The notes: generated by a model not told the origin, from the sequence alone. Shown: positions 11,952-25,870, counted from the stretch's first letter. The stretch: 64,000 nucleotides of DNA from Plantago major (GCA_026545765.1 CM048843.1:91660436-91724435), one strand, 5' to 3'. Translations and numbers: made by a program.

Positions 11952-12844
11952 CAAACCATGTAATGTGAATAAAATTAGACACAAACTAACCCATTGAGTG
12001 TTTTCACAAAAACCGTGTACTAACCCCTTTGGGTTTTCTCGAAAACTTGATGTCCCAAAAATACGTTTTTAAATCGAGGTAAGATCTACCAAAATAGTTC
12101 AATATGTGCGTAGAATAGGTTTCATACCACAAACCATATCATGTGAATAAAATTTGACACAAACTAACTCTATCGAGTGTTTTACAAAAAATCGTGTACT
12201 ACCCCTTTGAGTTTTATTGAAGACAAGAGGTCTCGGAAATACGTTTTTAAATCGAGGTAAGATCAACCAAAATAGTTCAATATGTGCGTAGAATAGGTTT
12301 CATACCACAAACCATATCATGTGAATAAAATTTGACACAAACTAACTCTATCGAGTGTTTCACAAAAAATCGTGTACTACCCCCCTTTGAGTTTTATTGA
12401 CGACAGGAGGTCTCGGAAATACGTTTTTAAATCGAGGTTCGATCAACCAAAATAGTTCAATATGTGCGTTGAATAGGTTTTATACCACAAACCATATCAT
12501 GTGAATAAAATTTGACACAAACTAACTCTATCGAGTATTTCAAAAAAAATCGTGTACTACCCCATTTGAGTTTTATTGAAGACAAGAGGTCTCGGAAATA
12601 CATTTTTAAATCGATGTTCGATCAACCAAAATAGTTCAATATGTGCGTAGAATAGGTTTCATACCACAAACCATATCATGTGAATAAAAGTTGACACAAA
12701 CTAACTCTATCGAGTGTTTCACAAAAAATCGTGTACTACCCCTTTGAGTTTTATTGAAGACAAGAGGTCTCGGAAGTACGTTTTTAAATCGAGGTTCGAT
12801 CAACCAAAATAGTTCAATATGTGCGTAGAATAGTTTTTATACCA
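11952..12844 (+). repeat. HOR unit 18, five monomers
   Basis: The fourth copy has TATCGAGTATTTC, CCCCATTTGAG and GATGTTCGATC. The fifth has CTCGGAAGTACG. The same series is repeated in the next unit with one monomer added. Confidence 0.86.
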
Positions 12845-13917
12845 CAAACCATGTCATGTGAATAAAATTAGACACAAACTAACCCATTGAGTGTTTTCAC
12901 AAAAACCGTGTACTAACCCCTTTGGGTTTTCTCGAAAACTTGATGTCCCAAAAATACGTTTTTAAATCGAGGTAAGATCTACCAAAATAGTTCAATATGT
13001 GCGTAGAATAGGTTTCATACCACAAACCATATCATGTGAATAAAATTTGACACAAACTAACTCTGTCGAGTGTTTTACAAAAAATCGTGTACTACCCCTT
13101 TGAGTTTTATTGAAGACAAGAGGTCTCGGAAATACGTTTTTAAATCGAGGTAAGATCAACCAAAATAGTTCAATATGTGCGTAGAATAGGTTTCATACCA
13201 CAAACCATATCATGTGAATAAAATTTGACACAAACTAACTCTATCGAGTGTTTCACAAAAAATCGTGTACTACCCCCCTTTGAGTTTTATTGACGACAAG
13301 AGGTCTCGGAAATACGTTTTTAAATCGAGGTTCGATCAACCAAAATAGTTCAATATGTGCGTTGAATAGGTTTCATACCACAAACCATATCATGTGAATA
13401 AAATTTGACACAAACTAACTCTATCGAGTATTTCACAAAAAATCGTGTACTACCCCATTTGAGTTTTATTGAAGACAAGAGGTCTCGGAAATACATTTTT
13501 AAATCGATGTTCGATCAACCAAAATAGTTCAATATGTGCGTAGAATAGGTTTCATACCACAAACCATATCATGTGAATAAAAGTTGACACAAACTAACTC
13601 TATCGAGTGTTTCACAAAAAATCGTGTACTACCCCATTTGAGTTTTATTGAAGACAAGAGGTCTCGGAAATACATTTTTAAATCGATGTTCGATCAACCA
13701 AAATAGTTCAATATGTGCGTTGAATAGGTTTCATACCACAAACCATATCATGTGAATAAAATTTGACACAAACTAACTCTATCGAGTATTTCACAAAAAA
13801 TCGTGTACTACCCCATTTGAGTTTTATTGAAGACAAGAGGTCTCGGAAGTACGTTTTTAAATCGAGGTTCGATCAACCAAAATAGTTCAATATGTGCGTA
13901 GAATAGTTTTTATACCA
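12845..13917 (+). repeat. HOR unit 19, six monomers (one inserted)
   Basis: Same series as 11,952-12,844 (CCCCATTTGAG, then CTCGGAAGTACG). The CCCCATTTGAG monomer occurs here at about 13,452, 13,632 and 13,812, so local duplication has lengthened the unit to 1,073 bp. Confidence 0.86.
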
Positions 13918-14273
13918 CAAACCATGTCATGTGAATAAAATTAGACACAAACTAACCCATTGAGTGTTTTCACAAAAACCGTGTACTAACCCCTTTGGGT
14001 TTTCTCGAAAACTTGATGTCCCAAAAATACGTTTTTAAATCGAGGTAAGATCTACCAAAATAGTTCAATATGTGCGTAGAATAGGTTTCATACCACAAAC
14101 CATATCATGTGAATAAAATTTGACACAAACTAACTCTGTCGAGTGTTTTACAAAAAATCGTGTACTACCCCTTTGAGTTTTATTGAAGACAAGAGGTCTC
14201 GGAAATACGTTTTTAAATCGAGGTTCGATCAACCAAAATAGTTCAATATGTGCGTAGAATAGTTTTTATACCA
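13918..14273 (+). repeat. HOR unit 20, two monomers
   Basis: A plus one TTTTAC copy carrying CTCTGTCGAG, the same substitution as in the second monomer of unit 19. This looks like a truncated third copy of the units 18-19 series. Confidence 0.82.
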
Positions 14274-14809
14274 CAAACCATGTCATGTGAATAAAATTAG
14301 ACACAAACTAACCCATTGAGTGTTTTCACAAAAACCGTGTACTAACCCCTTTGGGTTTTCTCGAAAACTTGATGTCCCAAAAATACGTTTTTAAATCGAG
14401 GTAAGATCTACCAAAATAGTTCAATATGTGCGTAGAATAGGTTTCATACCACAAACCATATCATGTGAATAAAATTTGACACAAACTAACTCTATCGAGT
14501 GTTTCACAAAAAATCGTGTACTACCCCTTTTGAGTTTTATTGAAGATAAGAGGTCTCGGAAATACGTTTTTAAATCGACGTTCGATCAACCAAAATAGTT
14601 CAATATGTGGGTAGAATAGTTTTTATATCACAAACCATGTCATGTGAATAAAATTTGACACAAACTAACTCTATCGAGTGTTTCACAAAAAATCGTGTAC
14701 TACCCCCTTTGAGTTTTGTTGAAGACAAGAGGTCTCGGAAAAACGTTTTTAAATCGATGTTCGATCAACCAAAATAGTTCAATATGTGCGTAGAATAGTT
14801 TTTATACCA
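14274..14809 (+). repeat. HOR unit 21, three monomers
   Basis: A, then a copy with CCCCTTTTGAG and GAAGATAAGAGG, then a hybrid that starts CATGTCATGTG like A but continues AAATTTGACAC like B. The hybrid has GAGTTTTGTTGAAG. Confidence 0.8.
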
Positions 14810-15704
14810 CAAACCATGTCATGTGAATAAAATAAGACACAAACTAACCCATTGATTGTTTTCACAAAAACCGTGTACTAACCCCCTTTGTGTTTTCTCG
14901 AAAACTTGATGTCCCAAAAATACATTTTTAAATCGAGGTAAGATCTACCAAAATAGTTCAATATGTGCGTAGAATTGGTTTTATACCACAAACCATATCA
15001 TGTGAATAAAATTTGACACAAACTAACTCTATCGAGTGTTTTACAAAAAATCGTGTACTACCCCTTTGAGTTTTATTGAAGACAAGAGGTCTCGGAAATA
15101 CGTTTTTAAATCAAGGTAAGATCAACCAAAATAGTTCAATATATGCGTAGAATAGGTTTCATACCACAAACCATATCATGTGAATAAAATTTGACACAAT
15201 CTAACTCTATCGAGTGTTTCACAAAAAATCGTGTACTACCCCCCTTTGAGTTTTATTGACGACAAGAGGTCTCGGAAATACGTTTTTAAATCAAGGTTCG
15301 ATCAACCAAAATAATTCAATATGTGCGTCGAATAGTTTTCATACCACAAACCATATCATTTGAATAAAATTTGACACAAACTAACTCTATCGAGTGTTTC
15401 ACAAAAAATCGTGTACTACCCCCTTTGAGTTTTATTGAAGACAAGAGGTCTCGGAAATACATTTTTAAATCGATGTTCGATCAACCAAAATAGTTCAATA
15501 TGTGCGTAGAATAGGTTTCATACCACAAACCATATCATGTGAACAAAAGTTGACAAAAACTAACTCTATCGAGTGTTTCACAAAAAATCGTGTACTAACC
15601 CCTTTGAGTTTTATTGAAGACAAGAGGTCTCGGAAATACGTTTTTAAATCGAGGTTCGATCAACTAAAATAGTTCAATATGTGCGTAGAATAGTTTTTAT
15701 ACCA
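14810..15704 (+). repeat. HOR unit 22, last complete five-monomer unit
   Basis: The A monomer has AAATAAGACAC, CCATTGATTG and CCTTTGTGTTTT. It is followed by copies with TTTTAC, GACGACAAG, CCATATCATTTGAAT and GAACAAAAGTTGAC. The next monomer, at 15,705, begins CATGTCATGTG but is B-type afterwards. No complete A monomer is seen downstream. Confidence 0.83.
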
Positions 15705-16700
15705 CAAACCATGTCATGTGAATAAAATTTGACACAAACTAACTCTATCGAGTGTTTCACAAAAAATCGTGTACTACCCCCTTTGAGTTTTATTGAAGAC
15801 AAGAGGTCTCGGAAATACGTTTTTAAATCGAGGTCCGATCAACCAAAATAGTTCAATATGTGCGTAGAATAGGTTTCATACCACAAACCATATCATGTGA
15901 ATAAAATTTGACACAAACTAACTCTATCGAGTGTTTCACAAAAAATCGTGTACTACCCCTTTGAGTTTTATTGAAGACTTGAGGTCCCAAAAATCGTTTT
16001 TAAATCGATGTTCGATCAACCAAAATAGTTCAATATGTGCGTAGAATAGGTTTCATACCACAAACCATATCATGTGAATAAAATTTGACACAAACTAACA
16101 CTATCGAGTGTTTCACAAAAAATCGTGTACTACCCCCTTTGAGTTTTATTGAAGACAAGAGTTCTCGGAAATACATTTTTAAATCGAAGTTCGATCAACC
16201 AAAATAGTTCAATATGTGCGTAGAATATGTTTCATACCACAAACCATATCATGTGAATAAAATTTGACACACACTAACTCTGTCAGTGTTTCACAAAAAA
16301 TCGTGTACTACCCCCTTTGAGTTTTATTGAAGACAAGAGGTCTCGGAAATACGTTTTCAAATCGAGATCCGATCAACCAAAATAGTTCAATATGTGCGTA
16401 GAATATGTTTCATACCACAAACCATATCATGTGAATAATATTTGACACAAACTAACTCTATCGAGTGTTTCACAAAAAATCGTGTACTACCCCCTTTGAG
16501 TTTTTTTATTGAAGACAAGAGGTCTCGGAAATACGTTTTTAAATCGATGTTCGATCAACCAAAATAGTTCAATATGCGCGTAGAATATGTTTCATACCAC
16601 AAACCATATCATGTGAATAAAATTTGACACAAACTAACACTATCGAGTGTTTCACAAAAAATCGTGTACTACCCCCTTTGAGTTTTATTGAAGACAAGAG
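15705..16700 (+). repeat. Full-length B-type monomers, transition zone
   Basis: About six mostly full-length B monomers follow the HOR domain. Two signs of mixing with A are visible: the first monomer has the A-like CATGTCATGTG start, and the copy at about 15,975 reads GAAGACTTGAGGTCCC, joining B and A motifs. A copy near 16,500 has extra Ts (GAGTTTTTTTATTG). The right limit is approximate. Confidence 0.8.
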
Positions 16701-17819
16701 GTCTCGAAATACGTTTTTAAATCGAGGTTCGATCAGCAAAATAGTTCAATATATGCGTGTAGAATAGGTTTCATACCACAAACCATATCATGTGAATAAA
16801 ATTTGACACAAACTAACTCTATCAGTGTTTCACAAAAATCGTGTACTACCCCTTTGGGTTTTATTGAAGACTTGAGGTCCCAAAAATCGTTTTTAAATCG
16901 AGGTTCGATCAGCAAAATAGTTCAATATAATGCGTAGAATAGGTTTCATACCACAAACCATATCATGTGAATAAAATTTGACACAAACTAACTCTATCAG
17001 TGTTTCACAAAAATCGTGTACTACCCCTTTGAGTTTTATTGAAAACAAGAGGTCTGGAAATACGTTTTTAAATCGAGTTCGATCAGCAAAATAGTTCAAT
17101 ATGTGCGTAGAATAGGTTTCATACCACAAACCATATCATGTGAATAAAATTTGACACAAACTAACTCTATCAGTGTTTCACAAAAATCGTGTACTACCCC
17201 TTTGAGTTTTATTGAAGACAAGAGGTCTAGGAAATACATTTTTAAATCGAAGTTCGATCAACCAAAATAGTTCAATATGTGCGTAGAATAGGTTTCATAC
17301 CACAAACCATATCATGTGAATAAAATTTGACACAAACTAACTCTATGAGTGTTTCACAAAAATCGTGTACTACCCCTTTGAGTTTTATTGAAGACTTGAG
17401 GTCTAGGAAATCGTTTTTAAATCGAGGTTCGATCAGCAAAATAGTTCAATATGTGCGTAGAATAGGTTTCATACCACAAACCATATCATGTGAATAAAAT
17501 TTGACACAAACTAATTCTATCGAGTGTTTCACAAAAAATCGTGTACTACCCCTTTGAGTTTTATTGAAGACAGAGGTCCCAAAATCGTTTTTAAATCGAG
17601 TTTGATCAACCAAAATAGTTCAATATAATGCGTAGAATAGGTTTCATACCACAAACCATATCATGTGAATAAAATTTGACACAAACTAACTCTATCAGTG
17701 TTTCACAAAAATCGTGTACTACCCCTTTGAGTTTTATTGAAGACAAGAGGTCTAGGAAATCGTTTTTAAATCGAGGTAAGATCAGCAAAATAGTTCAATA
17801 TGTGCGTAGAATAGGTTTC

Positions 17820-18660
17820 ATACCACAAACCATATCATGGGAATAAAATTTGACACAAACTAACTCTATCGAGTGTTTCACAAAAAATCGTGTACTACCC
17901 CCTTTGAGTTTTATTGAAGACAAGAGGTCTCGGAAATACGTTTTTAAATCGAGGTAAGATCAACAAAATAGTTCAATATGTGCGTAGAATAGGTTTCATA
18001 CCACAAACCATATCATGTGAATAAAATTTGACACAAACTAACTCTATCGAGTGTTTCACAAAAAATCGTGTACTACCCCCTTTGAGTTTTATTGAAGACA
18101 AGAGGTCTCGGAAATACGTTTTTAAATCGAGAATAGTTCAATATATGCGTAGAATAGGTTTCATACCACAAACCATATCATGTGAATAAAATTTGACACA
18201 AACTAACTCTATCGAGCGTTTCACAAAATATCGTGTACTACCCCTTTGAATTTTATTGAAGATAAGAGGTCTCGGAAATACGTTTTTAAATCGATGTCCG
18301 ATCAACCAAAATAGTTCAATATGTGCGTAGAATAGGTTTCATACCACAAACCATATCATGTGAATAAAATTTGACACAAACTAACTCTATCGAGCGTTTC
18401 ACAAAAAGTCGTGTACTACCCCTTTGAGTTTTATTGAAGATAAGAGGTCTCGGAGATTCATTTTTAAATCGAGGTCCGATCAACCAAAATAGTTCAATAT
18501 GTGCGTAGAATAGGTTTCATACCACAAACCATATCACGGGAATAAAATTTGACACAAACTAACTCTATCGAGTGTTTCACAAAAAATCGTGTACTACCCC
18601 CTTTGAGTTTTATTGAAGACAAGAGGTCTCGGAAATACGTTTTTAAATCGAGGTCCGATC
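17820..18660 (+). repeat. Island of full-length monomers
   Basis: Consecutive copies keep TATCGAG or TATCGAGCG, TCTCGG and mostly CCCCCTTTGAG, unlike the shortened copies on either side. Several have CATGGGAAT or CACGGGAAT in place of CATGTGAAT, marking a local lineage. Limits are approximate. Confidence 0.7.
18004..18168 (+). repeat. 165-bp monomer with 14-bp internal deletion
   Basis: At 18,128 CGAG is followed directly by AATAGTTC, so about 14 bases (GTTCGATCAACCAA in a typical copy) are missing. The same junction occurs at 61,021. Confidence 0.85.
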
Positions 18661-19189
18661 AACCAAAATAGTTCAATATAATGCGTAGAATAGGTTTCAT
18701 ACCACAAACCATAACATGTGAATAAAATTTGACACAAACTAACTCTATCAGTGTTTCACAAAAATCGTGTACTACCCCTTTGAGTTTTATTGAAGACAAG
18801 AGGTCTAGGAAATCGTTTTTAAATCGAGGTAAGATCAACCAAAATAGTTCAATATAATGCGTAGAATAGGTTTCATACCACAAACCATATCATGGGAATA
18901 AAATTTGACACAAACTAACTCTATCGAGTGTTTCACAAAAATGTGTACTACCCCTTTGAGTTTTATTGAAGACAAGAGGTCTAGGAAATACGTTTTTAAA
19001 TCGAGTTCGATCAACCAAAATAGTTCAATATAATGCGTAGAATAGGTTTCATACCACAAACCATAACATGTGAATAAAATTTGACACAAACTAACTCTAT
19101 CAGTGTTTCACAAAAAATCGTGTACTACCCTTTGAGTTTTATTGAAGACAAGAGGTCTCGGAAATACGTTTTTAAATCGATGTTCGATC

Positions 19190-19620
19190 AACCAAAATAG
19201 TTCAATATGTGCGTAGAATAGGTTTCATACCACAAACCATATCATGTGAATAAAATTTGACACAAACTAACTCTATCGAGTGTTTCACAAAAAATCGTGT
19301 ACTACCCCCTTTGAGTTTTATTGAAGACAAGAGGTCTCGGAAATACGTTTTTAAATCGATGTTCGATCAACCAAAATAGTTCAATATGTGCGTAGAATAG
19401 GTTTCATACCACAAACCATATCATGTGATTAAAATTTGACACAAACTAACTCTATCGAGTGTTTCACAAAAAATCGTGTACTATACCCCCTTTGAGTTTT
19501 ATTGAAGACAAGAGATCTCGGAAATACGTTTTTAAATCGAGGTCCGATCAACCAAAATAGTTCAATATGTGCGTAGAATAGGTTTCATACCACAAACCAT
19601 ATCATGTGAATAAAATTTGA
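19190..19620 (+). repeat. Island of full-length monomers
   Basis: Copies keep TATCGAGTG, CCCCCTTTGAG and TCTCGGAAATACG. One contains ACTATACCCCC, with two extra bases before the C-run. Limits are approximate. Confidence 0.65.
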
Positions 19621-22600
19621 CACAAACTAACTCGTTCAGTGTTTCACAAAAATCGTGTACTACCCCTTTGAGTTTTATTGAAGACAAGAGGTCCCAAAAT
19701 ACGTTTTTAAATCGAGTTCGATCAACCAAAATAGTTCAATATGTGCGTAGAATAGGTTTCATACCACAAACCATATCATGTGAATAAAATTTGACACAAA
19801 CTAACTCTGTCAGTGTTTCACAAAAAAGTGTACTACCCCTTTGAGTTTTATTGAAGACAAGAGGTCTAGGAAATATGTTTTTAAATTGAGGTTCGATCAA
19901 CCAAAATAGTTCAATATATGCGTAGAATATGTTTCATACCACAAACCATATCATGTGAATAAAATTTGACACACACTAACTCTGTCAGTGTTTCACAAAA
20001 ATCGTGTACTACCCCTTTGAGTTTTATTGAAGACAAGAGGTCTAGGAAATACGTTTTTAAATCGAGGTTCGATCAACCAAAATAGTTCAATATAATGCGT
20101 AGAATAGGTTTCATACCACAAACCATATCATGTGAATAAAATTTGACACAAACTAACTCTGTCAGTGTTTCACAAAAATGTGTACTACCCCTTTGAGTTT
20201 TATTGAAGACAAGAGGTCTAGGAAATATGTTTTTAAATTGAGGTTCGATCAACCAAAATAGTTCAATATATGCGTAGAATAGGTTTCATACCACAAACCA
20301 TATCATGTGAATAAAATTTGACACAAACTAACTCTATCGAGTGTTTCACAAAAAATGTGTACTACCCTTTGAGTTTTATTGAAGACAAGAGGTCTAGGAA
20401 ATACGTTTTAAATCGAGGTTCGATCAACCAAAATAGTTCAATATGCGTAGAATAGGTTTCATACCACAAACCATATCATGTGAATAAAATTTGACACAAA
20501 CTAACTCTATCAGTGTTTCACAAAAAGCGTGTACTACCCCTTTGAGTTTTATTGAAGACAAGAGGTCTGGAAATACGTTTTTAAATCGAGGTTCGATCAG
20601 CAAAATAGTTCAATATAATGCGTAGAATAGGTTTCATACCACAAACCATATCATGTGAATAAAATTTGACACAAACTAACTCTATCTAGTGTTTCACAAA
20701 AATCGTGTACTACCCCCTTTGAGTTTTATTGAAGACAAGAGGTCTCTGAAATACGTTTTTAAATCGGGTTAGATCAACCAAAATAGTTCAATATAATGCG
20801 TAGAATAGGTTTCATACCACAAACCATATCATGTGAATAAAATTTGACACAAACTAACTCTATCAGTGTTTCACAAAAATCGTGTACTACCCCTTTGAGT
20901 TTTATTGAAGACAAGAGGTCTAGAAATACGTTTTTAAATCGAGGTTCGATCAGCAAAATAGTTCAATATAATGCGTAGAATAGGTTTCATACCACAAACC
21001 ATATCATGTGAATAAAATTTGACACAAACTAACTCTGTCAGTGTTTCACAAAAATCGTGTACTACCCCTTTGAGTTTTATTGAAGACAAGAGGTCTAGGA
21101 AATCGTTTTTAAATCGAGTTCGATCAACCAAAATAGTTCAATATGTGCGTAGAATAGGTTTCATACCACAAACCATATCATGTGAATAAAATTTGACACA
21201 AACTAACTCTATCAGTGTTTCACAAAAAATCGTGTACTACCCCTTTGAGTTTTATTGAAGACAAGAGGTCTAGGAAATCGTTTTTAAATCGAGGTTCGAT
21301 CAACCAAAATAGTTCAATATATGCGTAGAATATGTTTCATACCACAAACCATATCATGTGAATAAAATTTGACACAAACTAACTCTATCGAGTGTTTCAC
21401 AAAAAATGTGTACTACCCCTTTGAGTTTTATTGAAGACAAGAGGTCTGGAAATACGTTTTAAATCGAGTTCGATCAGCAAAATAGTTCAATATATGCGTA
21501 GAATAGGTTTCATACCACAAACCATATCATGTGAATAAAATTTGACACAAACTAACTCTATCAGTGTTTCACAAAAATCGTGTACTACCCCATTTGAGTT
21601 TTATTGACGACAAGAGGTCTAAAAATCGTTTTTAAATCGAGTTCGATCAACCAAAATAGTTCAATATGTGCGTAGAATAGGTTTCATACCACAAACCATA
21701 TCATGTGAATAAAATTTGACACAAACTAACTCTATCAGTGTTTCACAAAAATCGTGTACTACCCTTTGAGTTTTATTGAAGACAAGAGGTCTAGGAAATA
21801 CGTTTTTAAATCGAGGTTCGATCAGCCAAAATAGTTCAATATGTAAGTAGAATAGGTTTCATACCACAAACCATATCATGTGAATAAAATTTGACACAAA
21901 CTAACTCTATCAGTGTTTCACAAAAATCGTGTACTACCCCTTTGAGTTTTATTGAAGACAAGAGGTCTAGGAAATACGTTTTTAAATCGAGGTTCGATCA
22001 ACCAAAATAGTTCAATATAATGCGTAGAATAGGTTTCATACCACAAACCATATCATGTGAATAAAATTTGACACAAACTAACTCTATCAGTGTTTCACAA
22101 AAATGTGTACTACCCCTTTGAGTTTTATTGAAGACAAGAGGTCTAGGAAATACGTTTTTAAATCGAGGTTCGATCAACCAAAATAGTTCAATATGCGTAG
22201 AATAGGTTTCATACCACAAACCATATCATGTGAATAAAATTTGACACAAACTAACTCTATCAGTGTTTCACAAAAATCGTGTACTACCCCTTTGAGTTTT
22301 ATTGAAGACAAGAGGTCTAGGAAATACGTTTTTAAATCGAGTTCGATCAGCAAAATAGTTCAATATAATGCGTAGAATAGGTTTCATACCACAAACCATA
22401 TCATGTGAATAAAATTTGACACAAACTAACTCTATCAGTGTTTCACAAAAAAATCGTGTACTACCCCTTTGAGTTTTATTGAAGACAAGAGGTCTCGGAA
22501 ATCGTTTTAAATCGAGTTCGATCAACCAAAATAGTTCAATATAATGCGTAGAATAGGTTTCATACCACAAACCATATCATGTGAATAAAATTTGACACAA

Positions 22601-23939
22601 ACTAACTCTATCAGTGTTTCACAAAAATCGTGTACTACCCCTTTGAGTTTTATTGAAGACAAGAGGTCTAGGAAATACGTTTTAAATCGAGGTTGATCAA
22701 CAAAATAGTTCAATATATGCGTAGAATAGGTTTCATACCACAAACCATATCATGTGAATAAAATTTGACACAAACTAACTCTATCAGTGTTTCACAAAAA
22801 ATCGTGTACTACCCCCTTTGAGTTTTATTGAAGACAAGAGGTCGCGGAAATACGTTTTTAAATCGAGGTAAGATCAACAAAATAGTTCAATATGTGCGTA
22901 GAATAGGTTTCATACCACAAACCATATCATGTGAATAAAATTTGACACAAACTAACTCTATCGAGTGTTTCACAAAATCGTGTACTACCCCCTTTGAGGT
23001 TTATTGAAGACAAGAGGTCTCGAAATCGTTTTTAAATCGAGGTTCGATCAACCAAAATAGTTCAATATATGCGTAGAATAGGTTTCATACCACAAACCAT
23101 ATCATGTGAATAAAATTTGACACAAACTAACTCTATCAGTGTTTCACAAAAATCGTGTACTACCCCTTTGAGTTTTATTGAAGACAAGAGGTCTAGGAAA
23201 TCGTTTTAAATCGAGGTTCGATCAACCAAAATAGTTCAATATAATGCGTAGAATAGGTTTCATACCACAAACCATATCAGGTGAATAAAATTTGACACAA
23301 ACTAACTCTATCGAGTGTTTCACAAAAAATCGTGTACTACCCCATTTGAGCTTTATTGAAGACAAGAGGTCTCGGAAATACGTTTTTAAATCGAGTTCGA
23401 TCAGCAAAATAGTTCAATATGTGCGTAGAATAGGTTTCATACCACAAACCATATCATGTGAATAAAATTTGACACAAACTAACTCTATCAGTGTTTCACA
23501 AAAAATCGTGTACTACCCCTTTGAGTTTTATTGAAGACAAGAGGTCTAGGAAATCGTTTTTAAATCGAGTTCGATCAACCAAAATAGTTCAATATATGCG
23601 TAGAATAGGTTTCATACCACAAACCATATCATGTGAATAAAATTTGACACAAACTAACTCTATCAGTGTTTCACAAAAATCGTGTACTACCCCTTTGAGT
23701 TTTATTGAAGACAAGAGGTCTAGGAAATACGTTTTTAAATCGAGGTTAGATCAACCAAAATAGTTCAATATAATGCGTAGAATAGGTTTCATACCACAAA
23801 CCATATCATGTGAATAAAATTTGACACAAACTAACTCTATCAGTGTTTCACAAAACCGTGTACTACCCCTTTGAGTTTATTGAAGACAAGAGGTCTAAAA
23901 ATACGTTTTTAAATCGAGTTAGATCAACCAAAATAGTTC

Positions 23940-25870
23940 AATATGTGCGTAGAACAGGTTTCATACCACAAACCATATCATGTGAATAAAATTTGACACA
24001 AACTAACTCTATCGAGCGTTTCACAAAATATCGTGTACTACCCCTTTGAGTTTTATTGAAGACAAGAGGTCTCGGAAATACGTTTTTAAATCGAGGTCTG
24101 ATCAACAAAAATAGTTCAATATGTGCGTAGAATATGTTTCATACCACAAACCATATCATGGGAATAAAATTTGACACAAACTAACTCTATCGAGTGTTTC
24201 ACAAAAAATCGTGTACTACCCCCTTTGAGTTTTATTGAAGACAAGAGGTCTCGGAAATACGTTTTTAAATCGAGGTTAGATCAGCAAAATAGTTCAATAT
24301 GTGCTTAGAATAGGTTTTATACCACAAACAATATCATGTGAATAAAATTTTACACAAACTAACTCTATCAAGGGTTTCACAAAAAATCGTGTACTACCCC
24401 CTTTGAGTTTTATTGAACACAAGAGGTCTCGGAAATAGGTTTTTAAATCGAGGTTCGACCAGCTAAAATAGTTCAATATGTGCGTAGAATAGGTTTCATA
24501 CCACAAACCATATCATATGAATAAAATTTGACACAAACTAACTCTATCGAGTGTTTCACAAAAAATCGTGTACTAACCCTTTGAGTTTTATTGAAGACAA
24601 GAGGTCTCGGAAATACATTTTTAAATCGAGGTTCGATCAACCAAAATAGTTCAATATGTGCGTAGAATAGGTTTCATACCACAAACCATATCATGTGAAT
24701 AAAATTTGACACAAACTAACTCTATCGAGTGTTTCACAAAAAATCGTGTACTACCCCTTTGAGTTTTATTGAAGACAAGAGGTCTCGGAAATACATTTTT
24801 AAATCGAGGTTCGATCAACCAAAATAGTTCAATATGTGCGTAGAATAAGTTTCATACCACAAACCATATCATGTGAATAAAATTTGACACAAACTAACTC
24901 TATCGAGTGTTTCACTAAAAATCGTGTACTACCCCCTTTGAGTTTTATTGAAGTCAAGAGTTCTCGGAAATATATTTTTAAATCGAGGCTCGATCAACCA
25001 AAATAGTTCAATATGTGCGTAGAATAGGTTTCATACCACAAACCATATCATGTGAATAAAATTTGACACAAACTAACTCTATCGAGTGTTTCACAAAAAA
25101 TCGTGTACTACCCCCTTTGAGTTTTATTGAAGACAAGAGGTCCCAAAAAATACGTTTTTAAATCGAGGTTCGATCAACAAAATAGTTCAATATGTTTGTA
25201 GAATAGGTTTCATACCAGAAACCATATCATGTGAATAAAATTTGACACAAACTAACTCTATCGAGTGTTTCACAAAAAATCGTGTACAACCCCCTTTGAG
25301 TTTTATTGAAGACAAGAGGTCTCGGAAATACATTTTTAAATCGAGGTTCGATCAACCAAAATAGTTCAATATGTGCGTAGAATAGGTTTCATACCACAAA
25401 CCATATCATGTGAATAAAATTTGACACAAACTAACTCTATCGAGTGTTTCACAAAAAATCGTGTACTACCCCCTTTGAGTTTTATTGAAGACAAGAGGTC
25501 TCGTAAATACGTTTTTAAATCGAGGTTCGATCAACCAAAATAGTTCAATATGTGCGTAGAATAGGTTTCATACCACAAACCATATCATGTGAATAATATT
25601 TGACACAAACTAACTCTATCGAGTGTTTCACAAAAAATCGTGTACTACCCCTTTGAGTTTTATTGAAGACAAGAGGTCTCGGAAATACGTTTTTAAATCG
25701 ATGTTTGATCAACCAAAATAGTTCAATATGTGCGTAGAATAGGTTTCATACCACAAACCATATCATGTGAATAAAATTTGACACAAACTAACTTTATCGA
25801 GTGTTTCACAAAAAATCCTGTACTACCCCCTTTGAGTTTTATTGAAGACATGAGGTCTCGGAAATACATT
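23940..25870 (+). repeat. Longest island of full-length monomers
   Basis: About eleven consecutive copies retain almost every CpG landmark and the five-C run, with scattered substitutions like those in the HOR domain. One copy at about 25,140 has GGTCCCAAAAAATACG. Limits are approximate. Confidence 0.72.
24325..24503 (+). repeat. Variant monomer with CAAGGGTTTCAC
   Basis: Preceded by GTGCTTAGAATAGGTTTTAT. It has ACAAACAATATCATG, AAATTTTACACAAAC and CTATCAAGGGTTTCAC. The same combination recurs at 31,341 and 32,053. Confidence 0.85.

Larger units (their letters stand above)
1..15704 (+). repeat. Higher-order-repeat domain with A and B monomer types
   Basis: Type A differs from type B all along its length. 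It has AAATTAGACAC instead of AAATTTGACAC, AACCCATTGAGTGTTTTCAC instead of a TCTATCGAG version, ACTAACCCCTTTGGGTTTT, CTCGAAAACTTGATGTCCC instead of GAAGACAAGAGGTCTCGG, and GTAAGATCTACC. A monomers begin at 1, 895, 1608, 2500, 3393, 4286, 4822, 5178, 5888, 6602, 7138, 7494, 8204, 8917, 9811, 10701, 11595, 11952, 12845, 13918, 14274 and 14810. Their spacing is mostly five monomers (890-895 bp), otherwise 2, 3, 4 or 6. Within five-monomer units the B copies often follow an order: TTTTAC, then GACGACAAG with six Cs, then AAAGTTGACAC just before the next A. Variation here is mainly ordinary substitutions. Confidence 0.93.
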
